Below are positions 53,648 to 63,323 of a DNA stretch of 64,000 nt, one piece after another. Position 1 is the first letter of the stretch, and each line of letters begins with the position of its first letter. The DNA lies in the NCBI GenBank assembly GCA_947383145.1, contig CANDCH010000003.1:1-64000 (forward strand), in the 5' to 3' direction. Under the pieces are notes generated by a model. The model searched no databases and was not told the origin of the DNA. It saw nothing but the letters and a program-made list of their open reading frames with translations. Source of the DNA: an uncultured bacterium (GTDB lineage: Bacteria > Bacillota > Clostridia > Oscillospirales > Oscillospiraceae). The position numbers and the translations under genes were made by a program.

Positions 53648-54738
53648 AAATCAGCATCCTTTCCAATATATCCCTCGGCGCACAGCAGCTCGGCCAGCTC
53701 CACGCCGCCGCCCGCCGCGCCCCGCAGGGTGTTGTGGGACAGGGAGACGAATTTGTAGTCGTACTGGGTGTCCGGGCGCAGCCGGCCGATGGACACCGCC
53801 ATGCCCTTTTCCAGGTCCCGGTCCAGGCGGGCCTGGGGCCGGTCGGGCTCCTCGAAGTAGTGGAGGAACTGCTTGGGGGCGGTGGGCAGGTCCAGCTCCT
53901 GGGCGCGGCCCCGGAAATTGGCCCAGGCCTGCTTCATCTGCTCCATGGTGGGCTTGTTTTTAAAGGTGACGAAGGCGGCGGCGGTGTGGCCGTTGGACAC
54001 GGGCACCCGCAGGCACTGGGCGGTGATGGAGGTGCCCTCCGCGTTGACGATGACGCCGTTCTCCACCCGGCCCCAGACCTTCAGGGGCTCCTGCTCGCTC
54101 TTCTCCTCCTCGCCGCCGATGTAGGGGATCAGGTTATCCACCATCTCGGGCCAGGTCTGGAAGGTCTTGCCCGCGCCGGAGATGGCCTGATAGGTGCACA
54201 CCAGCACCTTCTCCACCCCGAACTGGCGCAGGGGGGACAGGGCGGGGACATAGCTCTGGATGGAGCAGTTGGACTTCACCGCGATGAAGCCCCGCTTGGT
54301 GCCAAGGCGCTGGCGCTGTGCCCTGATGACCTCAATATGCTCCGGGTTCACCTCGGGGATGACCATGGGCACGTCGGGGGTCCAGCGGTGGGCGGAGTTG
54401 TTGGACACCACCGGGCACTCGTGGCGGGCGTACTCCTCCTCCAGCGCCTTGATCTCGTCCTTTTTCATGTCCACGGCGGAGAACACAAAATCCACCTGAG
54501 CGGCGATGCTCTCCACATCGTCCTGGGCGGAGAGGAGCACCAGATTTTTGGCCTCCTCCGGGATGGGGGTGTCCATGGCCCAGCGGCCTCCCACCGCGTC
54601 CTCGTACCGCTTGCCCGCGGAGCGGGGGCTGGCGGCCACGGCGGCGAGCTGGAACCAGGGGTGGTTTTCCAGCAGGGTGACGAAGCGCTGGCCCACCATG
54701 CCGGTGGCGCCGATGACGCCCACTTTATATTTTTCCAT
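53644..54738 (-). CDS. asd: Aspartate-semialdehyde dehydrogenase
   Basis: Reduces aspartyl phosphate to the semialdehyde, the branch point to lysine, methionine and threonine. It has 364 residues of the fungal/archaeal-like branch. The NADP-binding start is VGVIGATGMVGQRFVTLLE. The catalytic Cys is in KSNCSIQSYVPAL, and HIS/Arg substrate motifs follow (RVPVSNGHTAA). AGGAGG is 8 bases upstream of the ATG. It is first in the operon with a consensus promoter. Confidence 0.95.
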   Translation of the reverse strand: MEKYKVGVIGATGMVGQRFVTLLENHPWFQLAAVAASPRSAGKRYEDAVGGRWAMDTPIPEEAKNLVLLSAQDDVESIAAQVDFVFSAVDMKKDEIKALEEEYARHECPVVSNNSAHRWTPDVPMVIPEVNPEHIEVIRAQRQRLGTKRGFIAVKSNCSIQSYVPALSPLRQFGVEKVLVCTYQAISGAGKTFQTWPEMVDNLIPYIGGEEEKSEQEPLKVWGRVENGVIVNAEGTSITAQCLRVPVSNGHTAAAFVTFKNKPTMEQMKQAWANFRGRAQELDLPTAPKQFLHYFEEPDRPQARLDRDLEKGMAVSIGRLRPDTQYDYKFVSLSHNTLRGAAGGGVELAELLCAEGYIGKDADL

Positions 54739-54800
54739 GTCGATCTGCCTCCTGTGCGCCCGCCGGAAATTTAGGGGTTGCGGCCGGTTGGCGGATACGC

Positions 54801-54806
54801 TATAAT
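54801..54806 (+). promoter_or_regulatory. Possible spoIID-like gene promoter (-10)
   Basis: TATAAT at 54801-54806, with TTGCGG (54778-54783) 17 bases upstream on the plus strand. It lies 120 bp before the gene. Sporulation sigma control cannot be excluded. Confidence 0.45.
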
Positions 54807-54857
54807 ATGAAAATAATGTCGAAATCTGCGCGGCCGGCCGAAAGCACGGCTGATACC

Positions 54858-54886
54858 ACTATAACATCAACGCGCTAAAGTGTCAA
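54858..54886 (-). promoter_or_regulatory. asd-dapA-dapB operon promoter
   Basis: On the minus strand, TTGACA (54886-54881), a 17-base spacer and TATAGT (54863-54858). The leader is about 110 bases, too short for a standard lysine riboswitch, and none is recognised. Confidence 0.8.
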
Positions 54887-54925
54887 TTTTCCCGTTCCGC
54901 CGGAAGTGGAGAAATGGAGGGGCAA

Positions 54926-56683
54926 ATGAGGAAAAAATTCGTGCAAATTGCAGCGCTGTGTCTGCTGGCGGGCCTTCTGCTGGCCCAGGGCGGGGGAAAA
55001 GCCTCCGCCGCCCCCATGCCCGCCGCCTCCGGTGAGCGGATCATGCGTGTGGGCCTCCACTACGGCACCGGGGCCATGGAGGGGCTGAACCTGCTCAACG
55101 AGGAGGGGAGCGGCTACCGCTTCGGGTATTACGACGCCTCCAACCGCTTCGTGGAGCTGGGCTCCACCGCCCAGACGGCCGTCTCCGTGGTGGAGACGGT
55201 GAACGTGTACTACGGCACCTACGACGGCTACCAGTGCTACCACACGGCCGCCGTGTCCTCCATCGCGGTGGGGGAGTACCACCTGGAGCTGCCGGGGACC
55301 TACGGCTCCTTCGCCGAGGCCCAGGCGGCGGCCTCCCAGTATCCCGGCGGGTTTGCCGCCTATATCGGCGGGGCATACTACGCCCGGATCGGCAATTACA
55401 CCACCCGGGACGGGGCGGTGGCCGCCCAGAGTACCCTGGCGGCGCAGGGAGTGTATACGGAGCTTCGGGGCACGTCGGAGTACGGCGTCAGCGTGGTGGT
55501 CACGGGCACCAACACCATCTTGTTCCAGTACGACGATCTTGGGAACGGCACCGGCCTGGGGGTGGAGCCCGTCCAGACCTCCGGGGAAAAGTGCACCACC
55601 TTGAGCAAAGGCTATGTGTATCACGGCGGCTTCCGCTTTGAGCGCATCAAGGGCGGCAAGCTGACGGTGGTGAACCTCCTGGGCTTCGAGGATTACATTG
55701 AGGGCGTTATCGCCACGGAGATGAGCGACAGCTGGCCCGTGGAGGCGCTGAAAGCCCAGGCGGTGTCGGCGCGCAGTTATGCCGTCTCGCTGGGGTCCAA
55801 GCATTCCGCCCATCACTTCGATATCTGTGACAGTACGGATTGTCAGGCGTACACCGGCCAGACCAGCGCGGGGACCAATACCAGAGCTGCCGTGGAGCAG
55901 ACCGCCGGACTGGGCTGTGTGTACAATGGAAAGCCCGCCCAGACCTTTTACTATTCCAGCAACGGCGGGGCCAGCGAGAGCATTTCAAATGTGTGGGGGA
56001 GCAGCCAGGCTCTGTATCCCTATCTGACCGGGGTGACGGACGATTATGAGGCCGGGGCAAGGCTCAACAATTACTGGGAGCGTACCTTCACCAGCGCCCA
56101 GCTCGCCGCCCGGGTTTTGTCCGGGTACAGCGTCGTCGGCTCCATTGTGTCGGCGTCGGTGACTGCCTATACCGATACGGGCAATCCCAAAACCATCACG
56201 TTCACCGATAGCGCAGGGAAGAATTATACAGTGAGCAGTGCCAAAGTGTTTTCCAGCCTGGGCCTGCCCTCCTTCCGCTACGGCTTCGCCGGAAGCGGCA
56301 CCGTCCAGCCCGCGCCCCAGCCTGCCCCGCCCGCCTCCGGGCCCGTGTCCATCAACGGGACCACCGCGGTAAACGGCACGGCGGGGCTGTACGCCATCGA
56401 CGGGAACGGCTATCTGACTCCTGTGGGGGACGGCGATGTGTACGTGATCACCGACGGCGGCGCCTCCCTGCTGGGCCAGGGCGGCGGGCAGACCGCCGCC
56501 CCCTCCGTGGAGTGGAGCGATTCCGCCGCGGCGGCGAACGGCTCCCTCACCTTCGCGGGCCGGGGCTGGGGCCACAACATCGGCATGAGCCAGTTCGGGG
56601 CCAAGGCCATGGCCGAACAGGGGTTCACCTACGATCAGATCCTGCAATTCTACTATACTGGCATTACGGTGGGATATATGTGA
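54926..56683 (+). CDS. SpoIID/LytB-domain protein with SPOR-like repeat
   Basis: A 585-residue secreted or membrane-tethered protein. The signal peptide is roughly residues 1-30 ([19 protein letters not shown]). A SPOR-like peptidoglycan-binding region sits near residues 120-190 ([16 protein letters not shown]). The SpoIID domain follows ([60 protein letters not shown]). SpoIID-type enzymes are lytic transglycosylases that remodel septal wall during engulfment, or LytB-like enhancers of amidases. A Pro/Ala linker and a KWG-like insert split the domain. ATG at 54926 follows GGAGG. It overlaps queA. Confidence 0.88.
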   Translation: MRKKFVQIAALCLLAGLLLAQGGGKASAAPMPAASGERIMRVGLHYGTGAMEGLNLLNEEGSGYRFGYYDASNRFVELGSTAQTAVSVVETVNVYYGTYDGYQCYHTAAVSSIAVGEYHLELPGTYGSFAEAQAAASQYPGGFAAYIGGAYYARIGNYTTRDGAVAAQSTLAAQGVYTELRGTSEYGVSVVVTGTNTILFQYDDLGNGTGLGVEPVQTSGEKCTTLSKGYVYHGGFRFERIKGGKLTVVNLLGFEDYIEGVIATEMSDSWPVEALKAQAVSARSYAVSLGSKHSAHHFDICDSTDCQAYTGQTSAGTNTRAAVEQTAGLGCVYNGKPAQTFYYSSNGGASESISNVWGSSQALYPYLTGVTDDYEAGARLNNYWERTFTSAQLAARVLSGYSVVGSIVSASVTAYTDTGNPKTITFTDSAGKNYTVSSAKVFSSLGLPSFRYGFAGSGTVQPAPQPAPPASGPVSINGTTAVNGTAGLYAIDGNGYLTPVGDGDVYVITDGGASLLGQGGGQTAAPSVEWSDSAAAANGSLTFAGRGWGHNIGMSQFGAKAMAEQGFTYDQILQFYYTGITVGYM

Positions 56684-57717
56684 AAACTTCCGATTTTTAT
56701 TTTGACCTGCCTCCGGAGCTCATCGCCCAGACGCCCCTGGAGCGGCGGGACGCCTCCCGGCTGCTGGCGCTGGACAAATCCACGGGAGAGACCCGGCACC
56801 TGCGCTTTTACGACCTGCCCTCCCTGCTGCGCCCCGGCGACTGCCTGGTGCTCAACGACAGCCGGGTGCTGCCCGCCCGGCTCATCGGGAAGCGGGCGGG
56901 GGGCGGGTCCTGCGAGGTGCTGCTGCTCATCGACCGGGGAGAGCGGGTATGGGAGTGCCTGGTGCGTCCCGGGAAAAAGCTGCGCCCCGGCGCGAAGGTG
57001 ACCTTTGGGAACGGGGCGCTGTCCGCTGAGATCGTGGGAGAGGCGGAGGGGGGCAACCGCCTGGTCCGCTTCGACAATCAGGGCATTTTCCTGGAGACGT
57101 TGGAGCGGCTGGGCAAAATGCCCCTGCCCCCCTACATCAAGGCGGAGCTGGCCGATTCCGAGCGCTACCAGACGGTGTACTCCAAGGTGACGGGGTCCGC
57201 CGCCGCCCCCACGGCGGGGCTTCACTTCACCCCCGAGCTGCTGGAGCGCATACGGGACATGGGGGTGAAGGTGTGCTATGTGACCCTCCATGTGGGACTG
57301 GGCACCTTCCGCCCGGTGAAGGCGGAGAATCTGGACGAGCACGAGATGCATTCGGAATACTGCGTCATCCCCCAGGAGACCGCCGACGCGGTCAACGAGA
57401 CCAAGCGGGCGGGGGGGCGCGTGGTGTGCGTGGGCACCACCTCCTGCCGCACCCTGGAGAGCTGGGGGGCGCAGGACGGCTCCCTGAAGGCGTCGGCGGG
57501 CTGGACCAGCATCTTCATCTATCCCGGCTACCGCTTCAAGGTGCTGGACGCCCTGATTACCAACTTCCACCTGCCCGAGTCCACCCTCATCATGCTGGTG
57601 TCCGCCCTGGCGGGGCGGGAGCACGTGCTGGCGGCCTATGAGGAGGCGGTGCGGGAGCGCTACCGCTTTTTTTCCTTTGGCGACGCCATGTTCATCGCGG
57701 ACGGCGCGGCGGGCTGA
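56680..57717 (+). CDS. queA: SAM:tRNA ribosyltransferase-isomerase
   Basis: Transfers the ribosyl part of SAM to preQ1 in tRNA, making epoxyqueuosine. It has 345 residues. Family segments are [59 protein letters not shown] and [17 protein letters not shown]. The start is GTG at 56680, overlapping the SpoIID-like stop in a GTGA. Confidence 0.96.
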   Translation: MKTSDFYFDLPPELIAQTPLERRDASRLLALDKSTGETRHLRFYDLPSLLRPGDCLVLNDSRVLPARLIGKRAGGGSCEVLLLIDRGERVWECLVRPGKKLRPGAKVTFGNGALSAEIVGEAEGGNRLVRFDNQGIFLETLERLGKMPLPPYIKAELADSERYQTVYSKVTGSAAAPTAGLHFTPELLERIRDMGVKVCYVTLHVGLGTFRPVKAENLDEHEMHSEYCVIPQETADAVNETKRAGGRVVCVGTTSCRTLESWGAQDGSLKASAGWTSIFIYPGYRFKVLDALITNFHLPESTLIMLVSALAGREHVLAAYEEAVRERYRFFSFGDAMFIADGAAG

Positions 57718-57734
57718 GACAAGCTCAAAGGGCG

Positions 57735-57777
57735 CGGCGCTCCGGAACCCGTACACGGGTTCCGGAGCGCCGTTTTT
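57735..57777 (+). terminator. queA terminator
   Basis: A perfect 17-bp stem (57735-57751 with 57756-57772), a 4-base loop, then TTTTT. Confidence 0.93.
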
Positions 57778-57779
57778 GG

Positions 57780-59639
57780 TCAGCCGGGAGAGGGGGCGGC
57801 CTGGAGGCCGTCCTCGTAAATCTGGCGGTAGGCGTCCTGCCGCCCCGCCTCAAAGGCGAGGCGGAGCTGCTCCACCACGCGGCCGTTCTGAAGCCGGGCG
57901 GTGAGCAGGGGGGAGAAGCGCCGCCCCTCCAGCTGGACGGCGGTCTGAACCGCCTCCTCCAGGGTCTGCTCCGGCCCGTTGTACATTTGGGTGGGGCTGG
58001 TGGAGGCCTCCAGCCAGTCCACCAGGGCGATCACATCCACCATCTGCCGGGCCGGGCACTCCAGCCGGCGGTAGGCGCTGGGATAGCCCCGGGAGCCGTC
58101 GTACCAGGCGTGATGGCCCAGGGCGGCGGCGGCGTAGCGGCTGGTGGACGGCCGGGAGGCCAGCAGCGCCTCCCCCGCCAGGGTGTGGAGGCGGGCCATC
58201 TCGTACTCCACCTCAAACCACTGGCGGGCGGTGAGGGAGAACAGCTCGATGACGCTGATCTTGCCCGCGTCGTGAAACAGGCCGCAGCCTCCGGCGAAGT
58301 CCAGCACCGCCCGGCGTTTCTCCTCTGGGTCCCCGATGGCGCGGATGAAGTCGATGTCGTCGAAGAATCCGGGGTCGTCCTCCAGGATGATGCCGCAGAG
58401 GGTGCGGGCGCCCTCCGCCACCACCAGGGAGTGGAGGTAGACCTCGGTGGCGAAACGCAGCATCAGCTTTTGCAGGAGCTCGCCATAGGGGATGCCGCTG
58501 TCCGTCTCCACGTAGGTGAAGGAGAGCTGGCGGAGGTAGAGGAAGAGACGGCCCTCCCCCAGCTCCCGGGGGCAGGTGTCCACATAGCGCAGGATGCGGA
58601 GGTAAAGCTGGTCCAGGTACTCCTTCCGGGAGGACACCCGGTCGGGAAACTGCTGGAGGTATTGGCTGTAAAAGGCGGGCAGGGAGGCGATGGCGTACAT
58701 GCCCTCCGGGGAGAAATCGGCGGGGTCGGCGGCGTCCAGCAGGTCTTCCGTCCGCCGGAGCAGCTGGTCCAGGCTGATGATGCCGCAGTAGTATTCGATG
58801 ACGCTGTAGTTGAAGGCGGATCGGACGGGAGGCCGCTTGTGCTGTTCCCTGGCCTCCTGAATCTGCCGGTGGTAGACGATGTACACCGACTCCATGATGG
58901 CCTCCATGTCCTGGGGGGACATCACCCGGCTCTTCTCGTAGGAGATGCTGGAGGCCATGTTTTGATGGGTCAGGTAGATAAAGCGGTCCCAGGGCAGGCC
59001 GGGGGACAGCTCCTGGTAGTGCTTGTCCTGGAGAATCTGGAGGGTGCCCTTTACCAGCTGGATTTTTTCGCTGGGCGTGTGGAACTGGCCCAGGGCGATA
59101 TTGGCCCGGGCGCGGAGGATATAGCCCCGGGTCTCGTCGTCCTCAATTTCGTCGTAATATTTCAGATAGGCCGCCGCCTCAGTGAAGCACAGCCGCATTT
59201 GGTTGATGTATTTCTCAATGTCCTCCAGCTCCAGCCCCACCAGCTTGCTGCACAGGCTGTTACGGCCCATGCCCAGCCAGTACAGCTCCCGGATCATGGC
59301 CGCCCGGTCCTGCTTCTGCCGGGCCAGGCTGAGCAGCGCCCGGTGAATCTGGCAGAACAGCCCCACGTCCAGCTCGGTCTGCCCGCCGAACAGCTGGAAG
59401 GAGAACTCCCTCAGGTCCGCGAGCTGGTCCGGGCCGGCGTTGAACAGGTCGTCCAGGGTGGGGAACAGCCCCTCCCGGAGCAGCTCGATGTTGCGCCTGC
59501 CCAGACGGGCGGTCTCGGCGCTCCGGTGCTGGAGGCGGGCGGCGTATTCGTCAAAGGACAGCGTTCCCGGCAGCTCCCGGTGGGAGAGAGCGGCAAACTG
59601 CCGCAGGTTGGCGAGATATTCTTCCTGGTATGGCCGCAT
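57780..59639 (-). CDS. HD-GYP domain protein
   Basis: A 619-residue cytoplasmic protein. The C-terminal part is an HD-GYP-type phosphohydrolase: HD in LFHDAGKISVIELFS near residue 455, then GHHAWYDGSRGYP near 510 (HH and GYP), and ALVDWLEASTSP. HD-GYP enzymes degrade cyclic di-GMP. The N-terminal 400 residues are helical, possibly TPR-like repeats, with no receiver domain. The HD region lacks some usual spacing residues, so activity is likely but not assured. It begins 25 bp after a hybrid kinase gene. Confidence 0.82.
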   Translation of the reverse strand: MRPYQEEYLANLRQFAALSHRELPGTLSFDEYAARLQHRSAETARLGRRNIELLREGLFPTLDDLFNAGPDQLADLREFSFQLFGGQTELDVGLFCQIHRALLSLARQKQDRAAMIRELYWLGMGRNSLCSKLVGLELEDIEKYINQMRLCFTEAAAYLKYYDEIEDDETRGYILRARANIALGQFHTPSEKIQLVKGTLQILQDKHYQELSPGLPWDRFIYLTHQNMASSISYEKSRVMSPQDMEAIMESVYIVYHRQIQEAREQHKRPPVRSAFNYSVIEYYCGIISLDQLLRRTEDLLDAADPADFSPEGMYAIASLPAFYSQYLQQFPDRVSSRKEYLDQLYLRILRYVDTCPRELGEGRLFLYLRQLSFTYVETDSGIPYGELLQKLMLRFATEVYLHSLVVAEGARTLCGIILEDDPGFFDDIDFIRAIGDPEEKRRAVLDFAGGCGLFHDAGKISVIELFSLTARQWFEVEYEMARLHTLAGEALLASRPSTSRYAAAALGHHAWYDGSRGYPSAYRRLECPARQMVDVIALVDWLEASTSPTQMYNGPEQTLEEAVQTAVQLEGRRFSPLLTARLQNGRVVEQLRLAFEAGRQDAYRQIYEDGLQAAPSPG

Positions 59640-59664
59640 GGCGCGTCCCCCCTTATGCCGGGGC

Positions 59665-61305
59665 TCAGCCCTTCACAGCCTTGGGCTTGAGCTGAGTCCG
59701 CAGGATATCCAGCAGGCGGTCCACGTCCACCGGCTTGGAGATGTGTTCGTTCATCCCGGCCTGCCGGGCCTGCCGCACGTCCTCCACGAAGGCGTTGGCG
59801 GTCATGGCTACGATCCAGACGCCGCCCGCGTCTTCCCGGGACAGGCGGCGGATCTGCCGGGTGGCCTCATACCCGTCCATCACCGGCATCTGCACGTCCA
59901 TAAAAATGATGTCGTAGTACCCCTCCGGGGACTGCCGGAACTTTTCCAGGGCCTGTGCGCCGTCCCCGGCCACCTCCACCTGGACGCCGGTCATGCCCAG
60001 CAGCTCCATGGCGATCTCCTGGTTGAGCTCGTTGTCCTCCACCAGCAGAACCCGGCTGCCGCTGTAGTCCTCGTCCGGCCCGCCCAGCGTGGAGCTGTTC
60101 TCGCCGCTCCCGGCGGTGACGGAGGACAGGGTGTCCAGCAGGCGGCTTCGGAACAGCGGGCAGGGGACGAAGGCGCTGACTCCGGCCCGGGTCGCCCGGT
60201 ACTCGATGAGGGCCCAGTCGTCCTCCGACACCAGCAGGATGGGGAAGGAGGCCCCCGCCAGCTGCCGCACGTGGGCGGCCAGGTCCAGGGGCTGCATATC
60301 GGCCAGCTCCTGGCCCAGCAGCAGGGCGCAGGGCATCTGCTTTTCATACCGGGCCTCCGTCAGCCGGGTGACGGCCTCCAGGCCGGAATCCAGCCGGACG
60401 GGCTCCAGTCCGCTGTCCCGGAGGCAGTCCATAATCTGTCCGGCCCGCTCCTCCTGGGATTCCGCCACCAGGACGGTCTGGCCCGCCGGAAGGGCGGGCT
60501 CCCGGCGGTCTTTGCGGGAGACGGCCAGGGGCAGGGCCACGGTGAAGCGGCTCCCCGCGCCCTCCCGGCTTTCCACGGAAATCTGACCGCCCATGCTGTC
60601 CACCAGCTTTTTCACAATGGACATACCCAGGCCGGTGCCCTCGATTTTGCTGACGGCGCCGCTGCGCACCCGCTCAAAGGGGAGAAAAATGCGGCCCAGA
60701 AACTCCTGGCTCATGCCGATGCCGTTATCCCGGCAGGAGAAATCCAGCCACACCGTATCCGCTCCGGCGGGCCGCTGGGACAGCTCCACCTGGATGCTGC
60801 CCCCGGCCTGGGTGTACTTGATCGCGTTGCCGATGATGTTCACCAGAATCTGCCGCAGGCGGAGGGGGTCGCCGGTGAGATGTTCCTCCCGGATTCCGCC
60901 GGTGTGGAAGGCGAGGTCCTGCTCTTTCTGGGCGGCCTGGGGCCGCAGAAGCACCGCCGCGTCGTGGAGCAGGTCGGCCAGGGAGAAATCCTCCTGGTTG
61001 AGGGTCATGCGGCCGCTGTCGATGCGGGACATATCCAGCACGTCGTTGACCAGGCTCATCAGGTGGGAGGAGGCGGTCTGAATCTTGCTCAGGCAGTCCT
61101 GGACCCGGGCCTTTTCGTCGATGTGGGACAGGGCGATGGCGGTCATGCCCACGATGGCGTTCATGGGGGTGCGGATGTCGTGGGACATGCTGGACAGAAA
61201 GCGGCTCTTGGCCTGATTGGCCTCCTCCGCCTCGCGCAGCGCGGCCCGCAGGGCGGCGTTATCCCGCTCCAGCTCCTCCACATGTGCCCGATCCGTTCGT
61301 TCCAT
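59665..61305 (-). CDS. Hybrid sensor histidine kinase/response regulator lacking a sensor domain
   Basis: A 546-residue cytoplasmic kinase. A short coiled coil leads directly into the phosphoacceptor His42 (SMSHDIRTPMNAI). The N box NIIGNAIKYT and the G boxes DNGIGM and GTGLGM follow. A degenerate receiver-like segment spans about residues 285-400. A complete C-terminal receiver follows, with the phospho-Asp in FMDVQMPVMDG near residue 470 and Lys in SKPVD. No membrane segment or PAS domain is present. ATG at 61305 has AGGAG 8 bases upstream. Confidence 0.92.
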   Translation of the reverse strand: MERTDRAHVEELERDNAALRAALREAEEANQAKSRFLSSMSHDIRTPMNAIVGMTAIALSHIDEKARVQDCLSKIQTASSHLMSLVNDVLDMSRIDSGRMTLNQEDFSLADLLHDAAVLLRPQAAQKEQDLAFHTGGIREEHLTGDPLRLRQILVNIIGNAIKYTQAGGSIQVELSQRPAGADTVWLDFSCRDNGIGMSQEFLGRIFLPFERVRSGAVSKIEGTGLGMSIVKKLVDSMGGQISVESREGAGSRFTVALPLAVSRKDRREPALPAGQTVLVAESQEERAGQIMDCLRDSGLEPVRLDSGLEAVTRLTEARYEKQMPCALLLGQELADMQPLDLAAHVRQLAGASFPILLVSEDDWALIEYRATRAGVSAFVPCPLFRSRLLDTLSSVTAGSGENSSTLGGPDEDYSGSRVLLVEDNELNQEIAMELLGMTGVQVEVAGDGAQALEKFRQSPEGYYDIIFMDVQMPVMDGYEATRQIRRLSREDAGGVWIVAMTANAFVEDVRQARQAGMNEHISKPVDVDRLLDILRTQLKPKAVKG

Positions 61306-61324
61306 ATCCAAATCTCCTGATTGA

Positions 61325-62986
61325 TTACTCCAGTACGGCCCCCCGGGCGGCGGAGGTCACCAGCTTTGCGTACCGGGCCAGATAGCCGGACTTGATTTTG
61401 GGCTCGGGGCACACCCAGGCGGCGCGCCGGGCGGCCAGCGTGTCCTCGTCCACCAGCAGCTCGATGCGGCAGGCGGGGATGTCGATGGCGATGAGGTCGC
61501 CCTCCTCCACGAAGGCGATGGGGCCGCCCTGGGCGGCCTCCGGGCAGACGTGGCCGATGGAGGCGCCCCGGGTGGCGCCGGAGAACCGGCCGTCGGTGAT
61601 GAGGGCCACGGATTCTCCCAGGCCCATGCCGCAGATGGCGGAGGTGGGGTTGAGCATCTCCCGCATACCGGGCCCGCCCTTGGGGCCCTCGTAGCGGATG
61701 ACCACCACATCGCCCGCGTGGATTTTCCCGGCGTAAATGGCCTCGATGGCCTCCTCCTCCGACTGGAACACCCGGGCGGGGCCCTGGTGGCGCATCATCT
61801 CGGGGGACACGGCGGACCGCTTGACCACGCAGCCCTCGGGGGCCAGGTTGCCCTTGAGGACGGCGATTCCGCCGTCGGGGGAATAGGGGTTGTCGATGGG
61901 CCGGATGAGGCTGTGGTCCCGGTTGACCACGCCCTCCAGATTTTCCGCCAGAGTCCTGCCGGTGCAGGTGAGCACGGAGGTGTCCAGCAGGCCCTTTTTG
62001 GTGAGCTCCAGCATGACGGCGTGGACGCCGCCCGCCCCCTCCAAATCCTCCATATAGGTGTCCCCGGCGGGGGCCAGGTGGCACAGGTTGGGGGTTTTGG
62101 AGGAGATGTCGTTGGACAGGTCCAGGTCCAGCTCGATGCCGCACTCGTGGGCGATGGCGGGCAGGTGGAGCATGGTGTTGGTGGAGCAGCCCAGGGCCAT
62201 GTCCACCGTCTCGGCGTTGTGGAAGGCGGCCTCGGTCATGATGTCGCGGGGCTTGATGTCCTTTTTCACCAGCTCCATGATCTGCATCCCGGCGTGCTTG
62301 GCCAGCCGCAGCCGGGCGGACCACACGGCGGGAATGGTGCCGTTGCCCCGCAGGCCCATGCCGATGGCCTCGGTGAGGCAGTTCATGGAGTTGGCGGTGT
62401 ACATGCCGGAGCAGGAGCCGCAGGTGGGGCAGGCGGCGTTTTCATACTCCTCCACCCCCGCCTCGTCCAGCCTGCCGGCGTAGTAGCCGCCCACGGCCTC
62501 GAACATATGGGACAGACAGGTGCGCCGTCCGTCGTTGAGCCTGCCGGCTAGCATGGGTCCGCCGGAGCAGAAAATGGTGGGAATATTCAGCCGCGCGGCG
62601 GCCATCAGCAGGCCGGGCACGTTTTTGTCGCAGTTGGGGATCATCACCAGCCCGTCGAACTGGTGGGCCATGGCCATGGCCTCGGTGGAGTCGGCGATGA
62701 GGTCCCGGGTGACCAGGGAGTACTTCATGCCCACATGGCCCATGGCGATGCCGTCGCACACGGCGATGGCGGGGAACTCGATGGGGGTGCCCCCCGCGGC
62801 CCGGACGCCCGCCTTGACGGCCTGGGCGATCTTGTCCAGGTTCATGTGCCCGGGGACGATTTCGTTATAGGAGCACACCACGCCGATGAGGGGCCGCTCC
62901 AGCTCCTCGCGGGTGTAGCCCAGGGCGTAGAACAGGGAGCGGTTGGGCGCGGTGGGGACGCCTTTTTTCACATGGTCGGAACGCAT
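61325..62986 (-). CDS. ilvD: Dihydroxy-acid dehydratase
   Basis: An iron-sulfur dehydratase in valine, leucine and isoleucine synthesis. It has 553 residues. The cluster cysteines lie in [15 protein letters not shown] and [20 protein letters not shown], and [20 protein letters not shown] is typical. The start has AAAGGAG. It may be co-transcribed with the kinase and HD-GYP genes behind it (19 and 25 bp gaps), an unusual grouping. Confidence 0.96.
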   Translation of the reverse strand: MRSDHVKKGVPTAPNRSLFYALGYTREELERPLIGVVCSYNEIVPGHMNLDKIAQAVKAGVRAAGGTPIEFPAIAVCDGIAMGHVGMKYSLVTRDLIADSTEAMAMAHQFDGLVMIPNCDKNVPGLLMAAARLNIPTIFCSGGPMLAGRLNDGRRTCLSHMFEAVGGYYAGRLDEAGVEEYENAACPTCGSCSGMYTANSMNCLTEAIGMGLRGNGTIPAVWSARLRLAKHAGMQIMELVKKDIKPRDIMTEAAFHNAETVDMALGCSTNTMLHLPAIAHECGIELDLDLSNDISSKTPNLCHLAPAGDTYMEDLEGAGGVHAVMLELTKKGLLDTSVLTCTGRTLAENLEGVVNRDHSLIRPIDNPYSPDGGIAVLKGNLAPEGCVVKRSAVSPEMMRHQGPARVFQSEEEAIEAIYAGKIHAGDVVVIRYEGPKGGPGMREMLNPTSAICGMGLGESVALITDGRFSGATRGASIGHVCPEAAQGGPIAFVEEGDLIAIDIPACRIELLVDEDTLAARRAAWVCPEPKIKSGYLARYAKLVTSAARGAVLE

Positions 62987-63026
62987 AGCGCAAAACTCCT
63001 TTGCGGTTTAATATTTAGGATATGAC

Positions 63027-63055
63027 ATTTTATCACAGAACGAGCGGGAGCGCAA
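63027..63055 (-). promoter_or_regulatory. ilvD promoter
   Basis: On the minus strand, TTGCGC (63055-63050), a 17-base spacer and TAAAAT (63032-63027), with a TG extension. Confidence 0.6.
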
Positions 63056-63148
63056 TGGAAAATCTCTCGCAAACCGCGGCAGACGCATTATAATCAGCGC
63101 TTCCTTAAGATTGAAGGCCGGAGTGATTCGGCTTGCCGCATAATTAGG

Positions 63149-63194
63149 ACGGCCTCCCCATGTGTCACTTTGCAGTGGCGCGTGGGGAGGCCGT
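63149..63194. terminator. Hairpin between ilvD and the flavodoxin-like gene
   Basis: ACGGCCTCCCCA (63149-63160) pairs perfectly with TGGGGAGGCCGT (63183-63194). It probably terminates the flavodoxin-like transcript coming from the right. Confidence 0.7.
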
Positions 63195-63323
63195 TTCCTG
63201 GTAATAGGGATGTATTTTATTCTGTACCAGCGCCGGGGTAATGGTTACCTGGGGCGGCCTTGCCGGAATTGAAACAGGTCTCTCCGCGGAGGCGGATAGG
63301 CTCCCAGGCTGTTGAGGGGCGTT

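Larger units (their letters stand above)
62987..63323. other. Intergenic region upstream of ilvD
   Basis: It holds the ilvD promoter and a strong hairpin. I see no gene, T-box or other leader element in the rest. Confidence 0.5.

Noticed and set aside
54740..54857. Lysine riboswitch before asd
   Set aside because: The leader is only about 110 bases and lacks the conserved multi-stem lysine-element core.
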